The translations under genes and the position numbers were made by a program. Under the pieces are notes generated by a model. That model was not told the DNA's origin. It did no database searches and saw only the letters and a list, made by a program, of their open reading frames with translations. Shown one piece after another: positions 24,601 to 39,600 of a DNA stretch of 64,000 bases; within the stretch, counting starts at the first letter, position 1; each line of letters opens with the position of its first letter. The stretch lies in NCBI GenBank assembly GCA_951640165.1, contig OX621247.1, positions 36,430,001-36,494,000 of the forward strand. The letters run 5' to 3'. Origin of the DNA: Pseudoips prasinana (lineage: Eukaryota; Arthropoda; Insecta; Lepidoptera; Nolidae).

Positions 24601-27600
24601 TTTAGTATTGTGATATGGAGATTCACATTTGCTGGATAAAAGAAAAACCAATTCTAAGTCCTTTTATTGTTTCTGCATTATAAACGAGCGGCGCCATTAA
24701 CAAAATGTTGCCGCAAATGAAAATAACTTCACACGGAATATTTAAAGTCAATAATCGATGGACAAAAAAGAAATAAGGATTTATTTCAGCCAAATTAGTG
24801 ATGTTACTACGCAATAAAATAGCCAATAGCACTTAGTAATGGTAAATTAGGGCTGAATATTCTTAAGTCTATTCATTTTCGTTACGCTGTGGTGCGGGTT
24901 TCTGCTTTGTGAAATAACCAAGACATTCCTACTGAAACAATATTTCTGTACAACCTACATAAACGAATTATAGATTTATTACTACAACTACAAAGAAATA
25001 CTATTCATTTCTTTTATTTTCTAAATGCTAGAATATAAAAACACGAACATATAAAATGAATGACACGCCACGACACGATAAGCAAATCGATAAATAAACC
25101 GATATCTGGTTAATATTTTTGGCAACACTTATGTGATCTTTGACGTTATGTGACAGCGCAACTGCGCAAGTCACTGGGTTTTATCATAGTGTTTGAATGT
25201 TTTGATATTTCTTGTGTGTGCAGTTGTGACTTTGAGAAAGAGACTCCATTACGCTAATAATAGTAATCTGTAACACCTATGTATCACTCATGATCGCAAT
25301 AAATATTTGTATTTGTATTGTATTTGAGACTCCTTATTGTGAAAAGTGATTTTGAGACAGGAGACTAATAGTGTCTAATATCACATCATTATGGATAGTA
25401 CAGTTCGCCCGTGTATCAACTGTTCACTGCCCCATTAGACAATCAGAGCGATGAAATAGTAGTGCACCTACGATTGCACATGCACTTTAATATATCCTAC
25501 TTAGTAGGCCAGACTCCGTTGAAATTGGCCGCCGCTACTCCATAATATTACTTAAGTCATAATTTGTCTATTAACTAGTCGGCAACCAACGTTTCTTTAC
25601 CTAAGATGTTCAATGTTCACCCATCTATTTCCATGAAACCCGGCAAATTAAATAAATCATGTTAATTTTAATTGAAAGTATATATTAATCCCAACATAGA
25701 ACAGTAGTTTTCATCTAGGCACAATAATTTTTGCACCGATACTAAGTTCCATAGTCACTTGGGCATTCCCCTTTAAGAGCTATTCTTAGTATCTAACATA
25801 CAAATACAAACTCCCGTACCTATCTACCATATTTTACAGCGATTGGATAAGGTCGACCAAAAACATAACAAATGTCCCGTTTATTTTTAATTCGACTTTA
25901 CATTTAAGAATATAACGATCATCGATGTGAATAATGCTCGTGGTGTATTTTGTTAATATTTTCTAAACGAATATGATACTCCTCGGTCTTCTATATAACT
26001 TGCCGCAGCGTATGTATGTGGTCTATGGTACTGTAGCCTTTTCGGAAACCGGCTTGTTCGAGAGGCTGAAAGTCGTGAAACCTGCGTGCGAGATGACTCG
26101 TAATGACTCTTGAAAACAACTTGTAAACATGGCTCAGCAGTGAGATGGGTCTGTAATTCTTCAACAGGGTTTTATCGCCCTTTTTGAAGAAAAGCACCAC
26201 CACACTCCTGTGCCATGCTTTTGGCGTGTGACCTTCGAGTATGACGGAGTTGAATAACTTCTGAAGGGCCCGCAGGATCGGTGTACCTCCCGCCTTCAGA
26301 AGCTCAGCTGTAACTCCATCATCACTCAGCGCCTTGTTGTTTTTCAGTTGTTTGAGAGCCATTCTAATCTCGTGCAGGCTATTTCTGTACATTTTCTAAT
26401 AATTCCCTCTAAAACCTTTTTCGCCTGCTGTTTTATCTTTAAGTATCTTAATTTATTTAGATTAGGTATATATGTTAATTTGAATATAACAAAGAATTAA
26501 TAAAGTTAGAGTCTATTGAATTGAGATTGGAGTCTTGTCCCACGCCTGGAGTCATAGATTACTAATTTACGATGTAAAAATGATTAATTCCTTTTTTATT
26601 TTGGCAGTTGACGATCAGTCCTGAAGACCTGGTTCCCAAACTACCATCACCTCGGGACCTGCAACCTTTCCCGACGTCTGAAGCGCTAGTGCTGCGCGGC
26701 CACAGTGGGCTCGTGCGGTCCACGGACTTCGACCCGTCGGGACAGTACGTCGTGTCGGGAGGAGACGACGGCACGGTGCGAGGTACGCATCACTAGGATA
26801 ATAACACAATTTATTCAGCTTTCCCATGTTGACATAAATTTGGGCGTCGAAAGCATTTATTAGGGTTCCGTACTCAAAGGGTACAACGGGACCCCAGCCT
26901 CTATGATAATAAGGTTTTTGTTTTTGAAAGACAATGTCCGCTAGGCAGTCAATTCCGTGTATCGCATGACACCGAGATGGTAGCGAGGCAATGGCCCGCC
27001 CCAGCACTGCGCCACACCGTCTCTGTCGCATTTATGAAGAAACGCCTCAATGAAGATGCAATGGAAATCATGTCATTATTTGCACTTTCTTTTACCCATA
27101 GTTTACGGGAAAACGTCACAGTTACTTTAATATATGTTTTCTGTATAACTCATGCTATGCTTCAGAAGAAGTTTTCGTCATGAATACCGTAACAGAAAAC
27201 ATTATAAGTTTTAACACATAATAACAAACGCAGTGGCGGGAAGTACATGCTCAAAAAGTATGATTAAACCTTTTTGACATAAAAAGTACCAAAGTCTCTT
27301 TCAATAATTCTCAAAAAACAAATAACTAGTCATGCTACTCTACAGGGGTCTCTGTTCGAATCAGTTGTAAAATCATCATACGTAGTTTCGTGTGCATAAT
27401 TGTTTTACATTACTGGCTATAATAATCGAGAACATTTCAAATTGCTGGAATGCAAGCAGCAAAGTATCTATATAGTAGTTGAAACGTCATAATATGGTGA
27501 ATGTTTAGTATCGAACACTTGTTATTTTTACCTGTCTTTTGGGCGGCTTGCAACGCGTTTAATAGTATAATCGCCCGGGCACAATGCGGGTAGTTGTAGA

Positions 27601-30600
27601 ACTTCGAACGCGAGACAGTGGTAGCAGTAAGTACGACGCTAGAACGTGCCAGTCGCGTATATCGCCCGACGCAGACGGTTGTGTGTGTCTGTCATCTGTC
27701 TTCTTGATAAAACGCACGTTTAGACCGGTGGCGTGATCTTGGAATAATGTTACTACTTAATTATACTGTTTAACTTTTTTATAAATGATCTTCCCCAGTG
27801 TTTTAAATTTTCGGATTGCTATTTGTTTGCAGATGATTTGAAATTTGCTAGAACAATTAACTTACTCAGCGATACACTGTTCTTGCAAGATGACCTAAAT
27901 CAACTCATAGAACGGTGGAATTAAATTTAAAAAAATGCTTTTATACGAAATTCTCTAGAAAATCAAAATGTTATACACTCTGGATACTTTTCAAAGTCAA
28001 AGTCAAAATCATTTATTCCGTAAAAAATTTACATTTATGTGGAATCATCATTTTTTTTTACCCTACCTGTACTTCATAGATAACACAAAAGTCCAAGAGG
28101 TGGAAACTATTAAGGATCTTGGAGTAATATTTGATAGAAAAGTTACTTTCGTTCCACATATTGAGCATATTATAAAGAAAGCATCCAAAATGCTGGGATA
28201 TAGGATCATAATAAGAAATACCAAGAGTTCCAATGAACATGACACAAAAATAATGCTGTTCAATAGCTTAGTGCGGAATATCTTGGAATGCTGCAGCGTG
28301 GTGCGGAGACCTCATTTTGCGTGCCATACACTACGCTTGGAAAGGGTGTAGAAGCGATTCTTGTGGCATTTAGCATTTTCTAAAGGCAAAGCAAAGCAGT
28401 TCAGTTTAGATGCACACTTTATCTATTCGTCGGAATATCACGGATGGTCTCTTTTTTTACAAGCTAGTAAGAAACAAAATTGATTGCCCTAACCGAATCA
28501 AATAAGATTTCACGCCCCTTCGAGATATCCTCGCAATGCTATCACACCGCTTTGTCCACCCCTACCAAGGACTGTTCTTGGCGCAAATTCTGAGGAATTT
28601 GCGCCAAGAACAGTGAGTGAGACTATATAAATTGTTAAACAGCTGTAGTGACTTTATTGATGTACATCACGACAATATTGATAAATTTACCAAAATTACA
28701 GTTCAATACAATACAATTTTAATTGAATAAATTTTATGTTAGATATATCAATAATATTGTACATCTTGATTAATACCAATTTAATTTAATTATTATTTCA
28801 TTGTATTCTAATAATCAGAATATTTTAAATTTAAATTAATATTAATCGAATATTTAATTTATTAATATAAATTCGAATCTAGTCTGAATTATGTATTATT
28901 TGATTAATTTTATTATTATTTTAATTTCATTTGTGTTTAGATATTTTATTTTGATCATGTTTTAGTTATAATATTTTCGCTGTTAACTGTATTTTTACAT
29001 GTAGTGTTAAGCAGTAAGAGATTGTTACATTTAAGCAAGCATATTGTCAACAAACACGAATAACAGTATTAACGTAAACAATTGTTGGTTAATGAAATAA
29101 ATAAATAAAATAAAAATAGATTCGCATAGCGAATGAAATATTGTAATACGGTTGATTACACCGCGGTAGACGGTAGAAAATTGTGCTTGGGAGTCAGGGT
29201 GATTACATGAGAAAACAGGTTTCGGGTACAGGGGGCTGCGGTGGCAGTATGAGAAGTGTCCTCAACTGCCGCCACAACAAGCGGGAAGACAGCGAACTGT
29301 TTGTGGCGCAGTCGCTGTGCCGTACTGGCAGGAGTCGGCAAATGGGGAGGGCAACCCACAGCTCTCCCCGGGTGCGTGTCCCGACCATCTGGGACACGGC
29401 GCAAAAGAGGGGCACCGGAGCAGCATAGCCGCGTTCCCGCGGCTCCCCCTATCAAGCGCCAGAAGAAGTCCACGGCAGGTTAGGCTTAGTCGGTGCGAGT
29501 CCGACATACCCACCCGCAGACACTTTTTGCGGGTGGCATGCATCAGCATTCCCCCTGCCTAATCAAAAAAAAAAAAAAAAAAAGGTTTCAGGTACAGACA
29601 ACTCTGTGCAGGTCGGTACCTATCGGTGCAGGTTTAAATTGCATGAAGGAACAGGTAAATCTATCCTTATTGACCACCATGGCCTCCATGGGTCTTAGCC
29701 GCTGCGCCGTACGTGCAGTCAAATTATTAATATTAAAAATATTTATTTATACACTATTGCATTCTATGTCTAGTAGGTTGTAAAGTAATTTACTGTACAT
29801 TTTGTCGAAAAAGTATCAGGAATTCGTCATTTAATTCTCATTCCAAATTTAATTCAAACAATTATTTTTGGTCGCTAAGTGCGGAATACCGTTTGCTATG
29901 TTGGCGCGGACTTTGAGTACCATCTGTCAAACTTCAGCACATCGGGAATGTACGTAGGCGGACTTAATGCCAAAGTCATTTTCTACCAGTCAATATATTC
30001 AATACATATAGTGTACAATAAATACTATATGAACTACTATTACCAACCATCAGCATCTTCAACTGAAGTTAGCATCGCAAAAGTGAAGGCAATGGCTACT
30101 TAACTGGTTCTGTGCGGATGGCACCGCAAAGCCGCCATGGATATCTATTGTGTATGGCGTGTGGCACCCGAGAGGAGTCCAAACTTTTACCACTAAAAGT
30201 CTGATAAAATGATATCTTCCAGAAGTTTCCCATAAATAAAAGTATTTTTATTTGTCACGGAGATCGTGCCTACAGTGTCAATTCAGGATATTACGTGAAT
30301 TTTCATACTCCAGAGGTTGTAAACCATTTCATTAATATGAGTACTTGATTATGATTGGAATACGACAAACCTGTCGTTTCTGCACTTATTAGTAGTTGTA
30401 AGTTTTTTAACTTATACCTACTGACTCACGTTTTTTTTTGGAAAGCGGTTGGTAATAGTTTGTCCAAATATAAATAAAATAAAATAGCCTTTATTGCTGC
30501 TTCCTTATCACTATTACATACTGCTTACAAAGATTGCCTACTCACTAAAATAAAATTCATGCAATATATTTAATAATGTTAAGCATTATGGCAACTGGAT

Positions 30601-33600
30601 ATTTATCTGGAACAGCTTGTCCATTGACAAAGGCCTCCTCTAAAGATTTCCAATTATTTCTGTCTCTTGCTATACGGGTCCATGCCGGCCCAGCTATTTT
30701 CTTCAAATCATCTTCCCATCTTTTACTCTGTCTTCCTCTTTTTCTTTTGCCATCTCTTGGGTACCACTCGGTTGTTATTTTAGTCCATTTCTCTTTGTTT
30801 CTCGTAGCATATGTCCAGCCCATCGCCATTTTAGCAGTCTGTAAGCTACGTGTGCATTTTTAAATTTTGTCTTTAATTTAATTTCGTGTAATTGTACTCT
30901 GTCTCTTCTTTTAATTCCTAAAATACTCCTCTCTATACTATTTTGGCAGACTTTTAATTTGCTTTCTAATTGTTCTGTTAGCGCCCACGTTTGACACCCG
31001 TATAGCAAGCATGGCATAATACATATTTCAAATAATTTCTTTTTGCCTTTCATAGGCATATCCTTATTCTTCATTACTTCACTAAGTTACCAAAATCTTT
31101 TCCAAGTATTAGTGATTCTTCTATTAATTTCTTTACTCATGCAGTCTTCTGTTGATATAAGCTGTCCCAAGTAAATGTATTCATTTACATATTCTATTTC
31201 TTCATTATTTACTATCAACTTTTCTCTTTGTTGGGAATTGGTTATAATTTTAGTTTTAGTTAGATTCATTGATAGGCCGGCTTTAACACTTTCATCAGAT
31301 AATTGTTGTAACATTAGTCTGAGAGTTTCTGCATCCTCTGAGAATAAAACTAAATCATCCGCGAAGCGTAGATGGTTAAGATTTTCACCATTTATATTAA
31401 GGCCTTTTCTAGTCCAGTCTAGGTTCCTAAAGATTAACTCCAAAACAGCTGAGAATAGTTTTGGTGATACAGAATCTCCTTGACGCACACCTCTGCTGAT
31501 AGGAAATTCGTTGCCAATAGATTCGAGTTTAACTTGCGCTGTGCTCGCTGTGTATACGTTTTTAATTAGTCTAATGTATTTTTGTTGCACTCCTTGTTTT
31601 ACAAGCGCGTCCCATATAAACTCATGTTCTAACGTATCGAACGCTTTGTTGAAGTCTACAAATCCTAAAAAAAGTATTTTATTATACTCTCTATATTTTT
31701 GTAAAATTTGCCTTAGCGTGTGTATATGATCTACGGTTGAAAATTTGGTTCGGAAACCAGCTTGCTCCCTAGGTTGGTTTTCTTCCAAACAATTGGTAAT
31801 TCTACTTAATATTATTTTAGAAAACACTTTTTATATATTAGACATTAAGCTTATCGGTCTATAGTTCCCAATTTCGTCCTTGACTCCTTTTTTATGTAGC
31901 AATATGATTGTTGATTTAGTCCAGGCTTCTGGGATGTTTTCTGTGTCTAAGATTTCATTGAACAGGTCTTTTAGTTTTGGAGCTATCACTGGTAACGTCG
32001 TTTTTAGTAGTTCATTAGTGACCAAATCTGATTCAGGTGCCTTATCTAGTTTTTGTGTATTGATAGCTTTCATTGTTTCTTCTTTTAAAATTGGTTGTAT
32101 TTCATCCGTATCCATTGAATTTAGAGCATTATCTTTTGCTACTTTTTCCCATTTTGGCTTTGGTATAGATTTTTATAGTATTCCGTAGCAATTGTAAGTA
32201 TTTCTGGTCGTTTGCTGGTTTTTCCTCTGTTTTTAGTGTTCATATTTGGAATCCAGTCCTTTTTGTGGGTCATCTCTTTTAACGCTTTTTTTATTCCTCC
32301 TGTTCTTTCAATGTGTTTTCTCAATGAAATTAATCTTTTTCTAAGTTGTTCGCTAATCTTTTTGCTAATTTCTGCTATTTTTTGGCGATTAATTATCTTT
32401 CCTTTTTGTATAAGTTCTTTTCGTTCTTGTAATAACTCCTTACTTTTAGATGATATTACTGTCTTAGCCATTACGTTAACTTTAGCAGTTTCTGTTTTTA
32501 ATTGATCAAGAAATCTGTTGTATTTTTCTTGGGTTGATGTACATTCTTGTTCTTCACGTTCCAAATATATGTTAACGTAAAAAAGTCACGTCAATAAGTT
32601 TGGAATTATCCTACTGGCCCATTGTAACTTGTCTTGCACATGTGTACCCGTTTCTTTTCATTGATTGCTTTATAAAATCGATATGAATACATTATTTCCA
32701 AACAATATCACTTTAACTACTTAAAAAATATAAAATATAAAAATAACAAGTGGAAACAGAAAAAAAAACATAAATTACAGTTCATAGCGGATGGATCCCC
32801 AGAGGAGCCATATAAGTATCTGGCGCTAGGAGCCACAAAAGATTTGTTCGCCGCCAGGCCAAATCGCTTAAAAAACCAACGCATCGAATCGGTTAAACTA
32901 CTCATTCAAGATTGAGAGCGATAGCCGCTGAAATAAAAGGAAAGGCTTTGGCATCAATGTCAATGGCGAGTACATCACCCAGGAAAAATAGCAGGGATAC
33001 CCCATACCATCCCTTAGGTGTCGTAAAAAGCAACTAACGGACAAAGTGACACCTGTGTACTAGGTAACACCTAACTGCGGCCGCCAACTCGCATGCCAAG
33101 CGCGGTGACTAAGGCAAACTCGTCCAAATGGCAACGTTACAGACACCTTTGGGGAAGGCCTATGTTCAGGCTGATGATGTGATGTTTGTTTGGCAGTTTG
33201 GGAAACGAGCACCGGTCGGTGTCTGCGCAGCATCCCGCTGGGCGAGCCCGTGGCGCGCGTGGCGTGGATCCCCGCGCCCGGCCTCAGCCTGCTGGCCGCC
33301 GCGGCGGGCCGGCGCCTGCTGCTGCTCAACCCGGGCGGGGACATCGGTGAGCACTCGCACGTAGGCGTAAGGGCGTCGATGGTTTTCGTTGCTTACTTAC
33401 CTTCATTCTTCTTGCAGGGGCCCATAGAGTAGCGATGAAGACGGACGAACTTCTGGAAGAGCCGCCCCCGGCGCACGACGTGGTGGTGGACGAGCGGACG
33501 TCGTCGTGCGTGGCGTGGCAGCGCGTGCCGCCCGAGGACTGGGCGCGGGGCGTGAGGATCGCGCTCGAGCACTTCAAGCCCGTCACGCATGTGAGTAGCA

Positions 33601-36600
33601 CTGTACTGGGGGGCTGAGCTCCGGAGTAAAATACGCATCACAGAATTTAAAACAAACAAAAAGAGAATAAAATAAAAAAAAGTACGTGTTCATTTAAGAA
33701 TAGTTGAAATTAACTATACGATTGTGCTGGATTGTTGTTGGAGGAGAAATATTAACTTTAATTTTGATTCTAAAATTGCCAACGCAATTAATTGTGCGTA
33801 ATACTGGAGGCATGTCATTGCAGCACTTGGTCGCGCTATACTTGAAGCCACCTCGAAATTCAGTAGTTTTATTTCGCGCATAGTTTCATGTAGCCGAAGC
33901 TGTGCGAGCTGTATATTTATTATGATCGCTCTTCCAGACCAGTTGGAGTATTAGGGGGTAAATGATAATACTAAACACAAATTTTCTTTGTCTTCTTGTA
34001 GTAGGTTTAGGTAACTAGTGACAACGGCAGCTGGTGTCTGTATTTAACTCACCGTAACGTGCCAAGAAATCAGCCGGAAAGCATAATAAGCTTTTCGAGT
34101 CAAAAGCTTTTCAAATCAAACTGATCTGACAAACCTTGCGCTACTCCCTTATAAAATAATCCTTGTAAAATAAAAGAATAGTAGGCTGTATGATTCATTT
34201 ATGCGCAGTACAACATAACAATTAAACAATAGACTAAGTAATATAAATAAATAAACGCGCGTGTCGTCAAGCGGTATCGGTTACCGGAAGACATATTGAA
34301 GCGTTGGGGTTAAGCAGTTAAAGACATGTGTACTAGGTTACGACGTTTATTACTCTATATCATAAAATACATAAAAATGGTGCACCACTACAAGTATCGC
34401 TACGTAGACAATTATATGAGAACGTTATAAAGGAGCTTACCTACTAAATAGTATAAGGGAACTTACATACTACACTTCAATATTAAAAGAGTATATTACA
34501 GGCATATTGGGCAGCGGGTCGGAAATTTCTATTGAAAAGTTAAGGCTCAAGATTGAGCGAGATTATGCGTCATTTAAGATTGGCGTCACTGTGACTGACT
34601 GCCCGGCATTGTGGCCATTAAATGTTGAAATATGTGAATGGATTAATTGGTTTCGTCGACCAACCAATCCAAACCAAATGCAAACATAATAATTTTAACT
34701 TTAATATATTATATCAGAACGTGAGAGGAATTCGAACAAAAACTTCCCAATTTTTGTCATTGCTGGAATCCTTAGGGTGTGATTTGTTTGCAATCACAGA
34801 AACCGGTCTCAATGCGGCGATAAACGATTCGGAGTTTGTCGTGCCAGGATATCAAATATTGCGTTGCGATCGCGCTGACGGACGCAAACAAGGAGGAGCA
34901 CTTTTAGTGGCCACACCGCGATTTGATTTACGGCGAGTGGCGATTCCGGGTAACGTCAACGTCAACGTCGACGATCGCAAATTTGAACTAGTGTGCGCGG
35001 GTGTGTACAGAGGGAATCGTTTTTTATTTACGTGTTGTACAGTATATATTCCTCCGCAGACTGACGAGAATGAGTTTATGGTCTTGTTTAAAATATTGGA
35101 AAGTATATGTGTTAAGTTTATAAATAAGTTAGTAGTTTTAGGTGATTTTAATTTGTATTCCTGTAACAGTAACATTGTTAATTATTTTGAATATTTTATG
35201 GCATTCTGTGAATTCGTTCAGTGTAACGAGATACCGAACTGTAGTGGCAGACAGCTGGACCTCGTACTGGGCGCGCGCGGCGCGGACGAGGCGCCGCAGC
35301 CCGTCGGTGCCTACCACCCGCTCTGCACGCGTGCCTCGCGCCCGCCCGCCCCGCGCCCGTCTATGTCCCTGAGCCGAGCGTGCGACACCCGTATGCGCAA
35401 TCGATATGCCGCGAAAATGGATATTTAACAAAACCGATTTTAATATCTTATATCAATCCTTGAGTGAAATTGATTCGATCGATTTATATTGCTGTATAGA
35501 TCCGGACGTTACATTAAGTTTATTTTATAATAAAATCTATGAGGTCTTTAGTATGTGTGTGCCGCTAAAAATACCAATTCGAGGAGCAGCAGGTACGTAT
35601 ACCCAGTATGGTATACGAGTGCGATCATTAGCGACATATAACTCAAATATTCACTACATAAAAAGTATAAATCTAGTAGGGCGCGCGAAGACTATGAAGC
35701 GTTTTCTCGGTGCAGGGCGAGGGTTAAACTCGAGACCGCCCGAGCTCACGACGAATACCGAAACCGCGTCCAGAGTCATCTGGCAAAAGAACCGCGAGCA
35801 TTTTGCAATTTCATAAGATCCAAAGCCGGCAACACGTCCAATTGCAAAATAATAAAAGACGGTAAAGTATTGTCAGAGTTTGAGTGTGCGGGAGAGTTTG
35901 CCCGGTACTTCGAGTCTGTGTATAACCGGGAGCCGGCCACGCTGAGCGCGGAAGCGGCCAGCGCTGACGCGGGCTGCACGTCGGAGGCGCCGGCTGCACG
36001 CGTTCATCTCGAGCGGCTTTGCGCCGCCGACGTGCGCCGCGCGCTCGCGCGTAGTCCGTCCCAGCGCTCGGCGGGGCCCGGCGGGATACCAGCGCTTCTG
36101 TTTAGGGACTGCAGGGCAGTATTAGTCGAGCCGTTGCTTCATTTGTTTAACATCTGTATCGAGATTGCGACGTTCCCAGAACACTGGAAACTTACTCGTG
36201 TGGTGCCAGTACCGAAAGGCAGTGGAGGATCGGCGCCCACTGACTACAGACCTGTGGCGATCTTGTGTACTCCGGCGAAAGTATTCGAGGCGGCCATCCA
36301 TGGTTGCCTTGATCCACAGGTGAGCGCCCAGTTGTCCGACGCTCAGCACGGGTTCCGACCTGGGCGGGGGACGACTGGGAACTTACTGGATTTGATGACA
36401 CATCTAGTACCCAAAGTAAACGCTGGGCTGCAGGTGGACGTTGCTTACTTTGATTTCCGAAAGGCGATCGACACAGTCGGACTTGACATCTTACTGGCCA
36501 AGCTGGCCGGCATGGGGTGCACCCCACACACGTTAACATTCTTCGCCTGTTACTTCCGGGACAGATGTCAATATGTCGACTGTGGCGGACATCTTTCGGA

Positions 36601-39600
36601 TCCCTACCCGACAAGATCTGGGGTAAGTCAGGGGAGCAATTTAGGGCCTCTTTTGTTCATTTTGACTGTCAACGACTTGCCGAAGGTAGCCAGCAAGTCT
36701 AGGCCTTTACTTTTCGCGGATGACCTTAAACTGGCCTATAAAATAGAGCATAATGCAGATCACGCCACACTACAGCGGGATATTAATAGCGTAGTCAATT
36801 GGAGCATTCAAAATAGGCTTTATTTTAATGTGAGTAAGTGTTCCGTGCTGTCCTTCAGTCGCGCACGAACCCCGCGCCATTACCAATACCTCATGGACGG
36901 GGAGCCGCTACCGCGGGTGACAGAGATGCGAGACTTAGGCGTACGCTTCACTGCTGATTTACAGTTTCGACAGCATATCACTGATGTATGCAAGAAAGCT
37001 TATCATAATCTGGGACTAATATTACGCCAAGCGAACAATTTCACAAACATAGGCGCTTTGAAAGCACTTTACGAGGCACTCGTGAAGAGTCATCTGGAAT
37101 GCAATGCCGTAATATGGTCACCACACGAGGAGAAGTACAGGCTGATGTTCGCTGCTACGCGTCCCGGATGAGTTCGTGGGGCGGCGGCGGCGGCCGGAGT
37201 GCTGGCCGTGCTGCGTTCATATCTTTGATATCTTTTTTCATAGCATTGATATCTTTCCGTGCACACTGAACGAATTCACACAGGCCGCTTATTGTACAAT
37301 TTGTATAGTTTCAGTTTTTAATATTGAGTAACCATTATTGTTTTTAATTTATAAGTAATTAAATAAAGTAAATAGCCTATAGCTATTGAATTAGGTATTA
37401 AGTTCCTGTAATGATAGTTTATGTGTGTTTAAATAAAAAAATAAAAAAAATTTTGTACTTGTAGTACTGGTACTCTGCAGCAACTGTCCGAAGCTATACG
37501 TTCATTGTATTTACTGCACATTTTGTAGTTGGAAACTTGGTCCATCTGAGTTTACTACAATGCCGGTAAATTCAATTTTGGTTAGTTAGGTTGTTCTTCT
37601 CTATTTCTTTACTTATGACATTGCCTTTGTTATCATAAAGTATGTTGTCATAATGTGTACTATTGTAGTATTTGTAGTGCCTCTTAAGAGCTTGGATACG
37701 TTTTTTATTTCTATACGTTAATTATTGATGGCCATGGACATCAATAATTATATCATGATACTTCACCGGTTGTGTAATCACAGGTTTGATACACCGATAT
37801 TACCAACAACTTATTTGACATAGTACTTAGAACTGTATGCCGAGAGGCACCTGTGCTCCATGATTTGGATATTTTTGCTTCACACACTTTTAAAATAATG
37901 GCTATGGAAGTTCTATAATAGTTATTTTATAAACCTATGTGTACCACGAGTGAGCTCTTAACTGCTTCTCTCCTTCGTTGTTACTCGTAATTAATTAATC
38001 TTAAAGCTATTCATATATGTACGTATTTTGTTATTAAGATGTGATAAAATAATTGTTTATGTCATCACAATTAATAACAATAACAGGAACAGGTTTATTA
38101 AATGCAGCACGTTTTTATATTATAAAATTATTATCTTGTTTGTTACAATTTCTGAGGGTTAAATTACAGAGTTAACATAGACTAAAAATTACTTTGGGCC
38201 AATCACACTCCTAATTTAAGTAGATTACTAATCGGAAGTTCATCGCTCTTGTAGTCCTGAATATTAACGCATTGGGTCCTATTGCTGAGGTAGTCTTTAA
38301 AGATTTGCAGTGGGAAGCCACGAACACCGAGAAACTCCAATTTAGATAACAGTTTGGAAATTGTATCAAAAGCTTTTTTAGATAAAAATATTGAGAGTAC
38401 CTTTGTTGTTTGTCTATTTGTGTGGCTACATGATTCGTAAAATCTAGAACGTAGTAGTCGTAATAGTTTAATTGTAAAGTGTAACTTATTAATGTCCCAA
38501 TAAAGTAAACTCAATAATAAAATAAATGGTAAGCCCAGTTTTGCCTTTATTCTGCACAATTCTCTTTAAAGTTTATAAGCGCTGCTACAAGGTAATCGGT
38601 GGGTACCTCTGCAACGTGTAAATAATGAATATTTTTGTGAAAACGATAAAAGCTCTGGGTATTGTGGCTCCAATATTGTATATTATCTTACCAGCATCAC
38701 TGTCTCCCCGTATGTTGTGTACCCAACGTTGCAAGAGAGCTATGCACCTGGTCACAGCTTTAAATAGAAAACTTTGGATTACAGCCACTTTCTGCCGTAC
38801 TGTTTTCTACATGACACCTGTTAGATTTTGTCCGATTTATGACACAAGACGAGAAAAATGATGTTGGAGCTGGAATTCGTGGGCAGGAAAATGTTTTTCC
38901 TGCTCACACCAACTCCATGATCAGGACACGATGCGCCTTTGATGTGTCCTCAACAGCCATGCGCCGCGTATATGGCACCTGCAATCTAACGGAAGCTCAG
39001 CCTAAGCGGTCCCGTAGATTGCTTACTGTCCAACTTAGGCGCCTTCTTGGCTTGTGATGCCACCACAGATTCCGTTTTGGGCCTTTGGCATCCAAAAGCG
39101 GCACTTTACCTGCCAAGGTCATTCCAGCTAATGTCTACCAGAACCAGATGTCAGCCCTATTCTTATTCAGAATGTCCTTATACCTCTGACAATGAACGCT
39201 GGATAGCCTCTTCAATTTTACTTTTTGTACTCGAGTTCAAATGAGTCTTCGAGTCTTTTTCAGACTTCTAACAGCCTTCTGTCCTCCTAGTTACCATAAA
39301 ATCGGTTACCTTTAAGCTAACTGGGTTGTCTCCAGCATCTACCGTGACTTATAGGATTACTGCTACTTTCTCCATGTCATACAGCAACGCGTCCAAGTGT
39401 AGTTAGTCAATGCTGTCCCAAATATGAATCAGCAGAACTCCACTGGTCGGCGAAAGGTCAGTAAAGGGCCGATTTACCCAGGTTTCGGAGAGACAAAGTT
39501 CGAGACTGAGTACTTCCCACGCCTCCATCAGCACTTCCCACGAATTCATGGACACCTTGGATTATGTTACAAGAGATTATGGGATGGTGTTTGGGTAGGA

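Larger units (their letters stand above)
21004..26607 (+). other. BOP1 intron 9
   Basis: Contains the hAT-like element with a nested mariner-like element (21116-22680) and the RTE pieces (23310-24415 and 25965-26395) separated by an unclassified segment (24416-25964). The stretch 22689-23305 shows no recognisable feature. Confidence 0.7.
26783..33196 (+). other. BOP1 intron 10
   Basis: Contains LINE and SINE-like insertions described separately. The 26783-27770 part has a dispersed-repeat-like block at 26858-26910 (GGGTTCCGTACTCAAAGGGT) but no gene. The 29600-30470 part shows no clear element. The 32576-33196 part has a short RTE-derived piece (32940-32985, [12 protein letters not shown]) and a block at 32990-33030 resembling a common lepidopteran repeat. 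Confidence 0.6.
34500..37450 (+). mobile_element. Nearly full-length LINE (Jockey/CR1-like) in intron 12
   Basis: It starts with the end of ORF1 ([20 protein letters not shown], 34507-34689). An apurinic-type endonuclease follows (34622-35428: [30 protein letters not shown]), then a linker (35406-35816) and a reverse transcriptase (35870-37171). Its tail is A-rich (37430-37450). The endonuclease and RT are long open frames, but breaks at 35428, 35816 and 37171 separate them, and ORF1 is missing. It lies in the sense orientation of BOP1. Confidence 0.85.

Noticed and set aside
26615..27031. Minus-strand 138-codon frame across exon 10
   Set aside because: It runs opposite to the conserved BOP1 exon and has no recognisable motif.
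29156..29562. Several overlapping frames on both strands in the GC-rich block
   Set aside because: They lie in a short retroposon with target duplications and poly(A); no conserved domain was seen.
38839..39057. A 72-codon plus-strand frame in the unassigned intron 12 segment
   Set aside because: No motif, neighbour or strand context supports coding.
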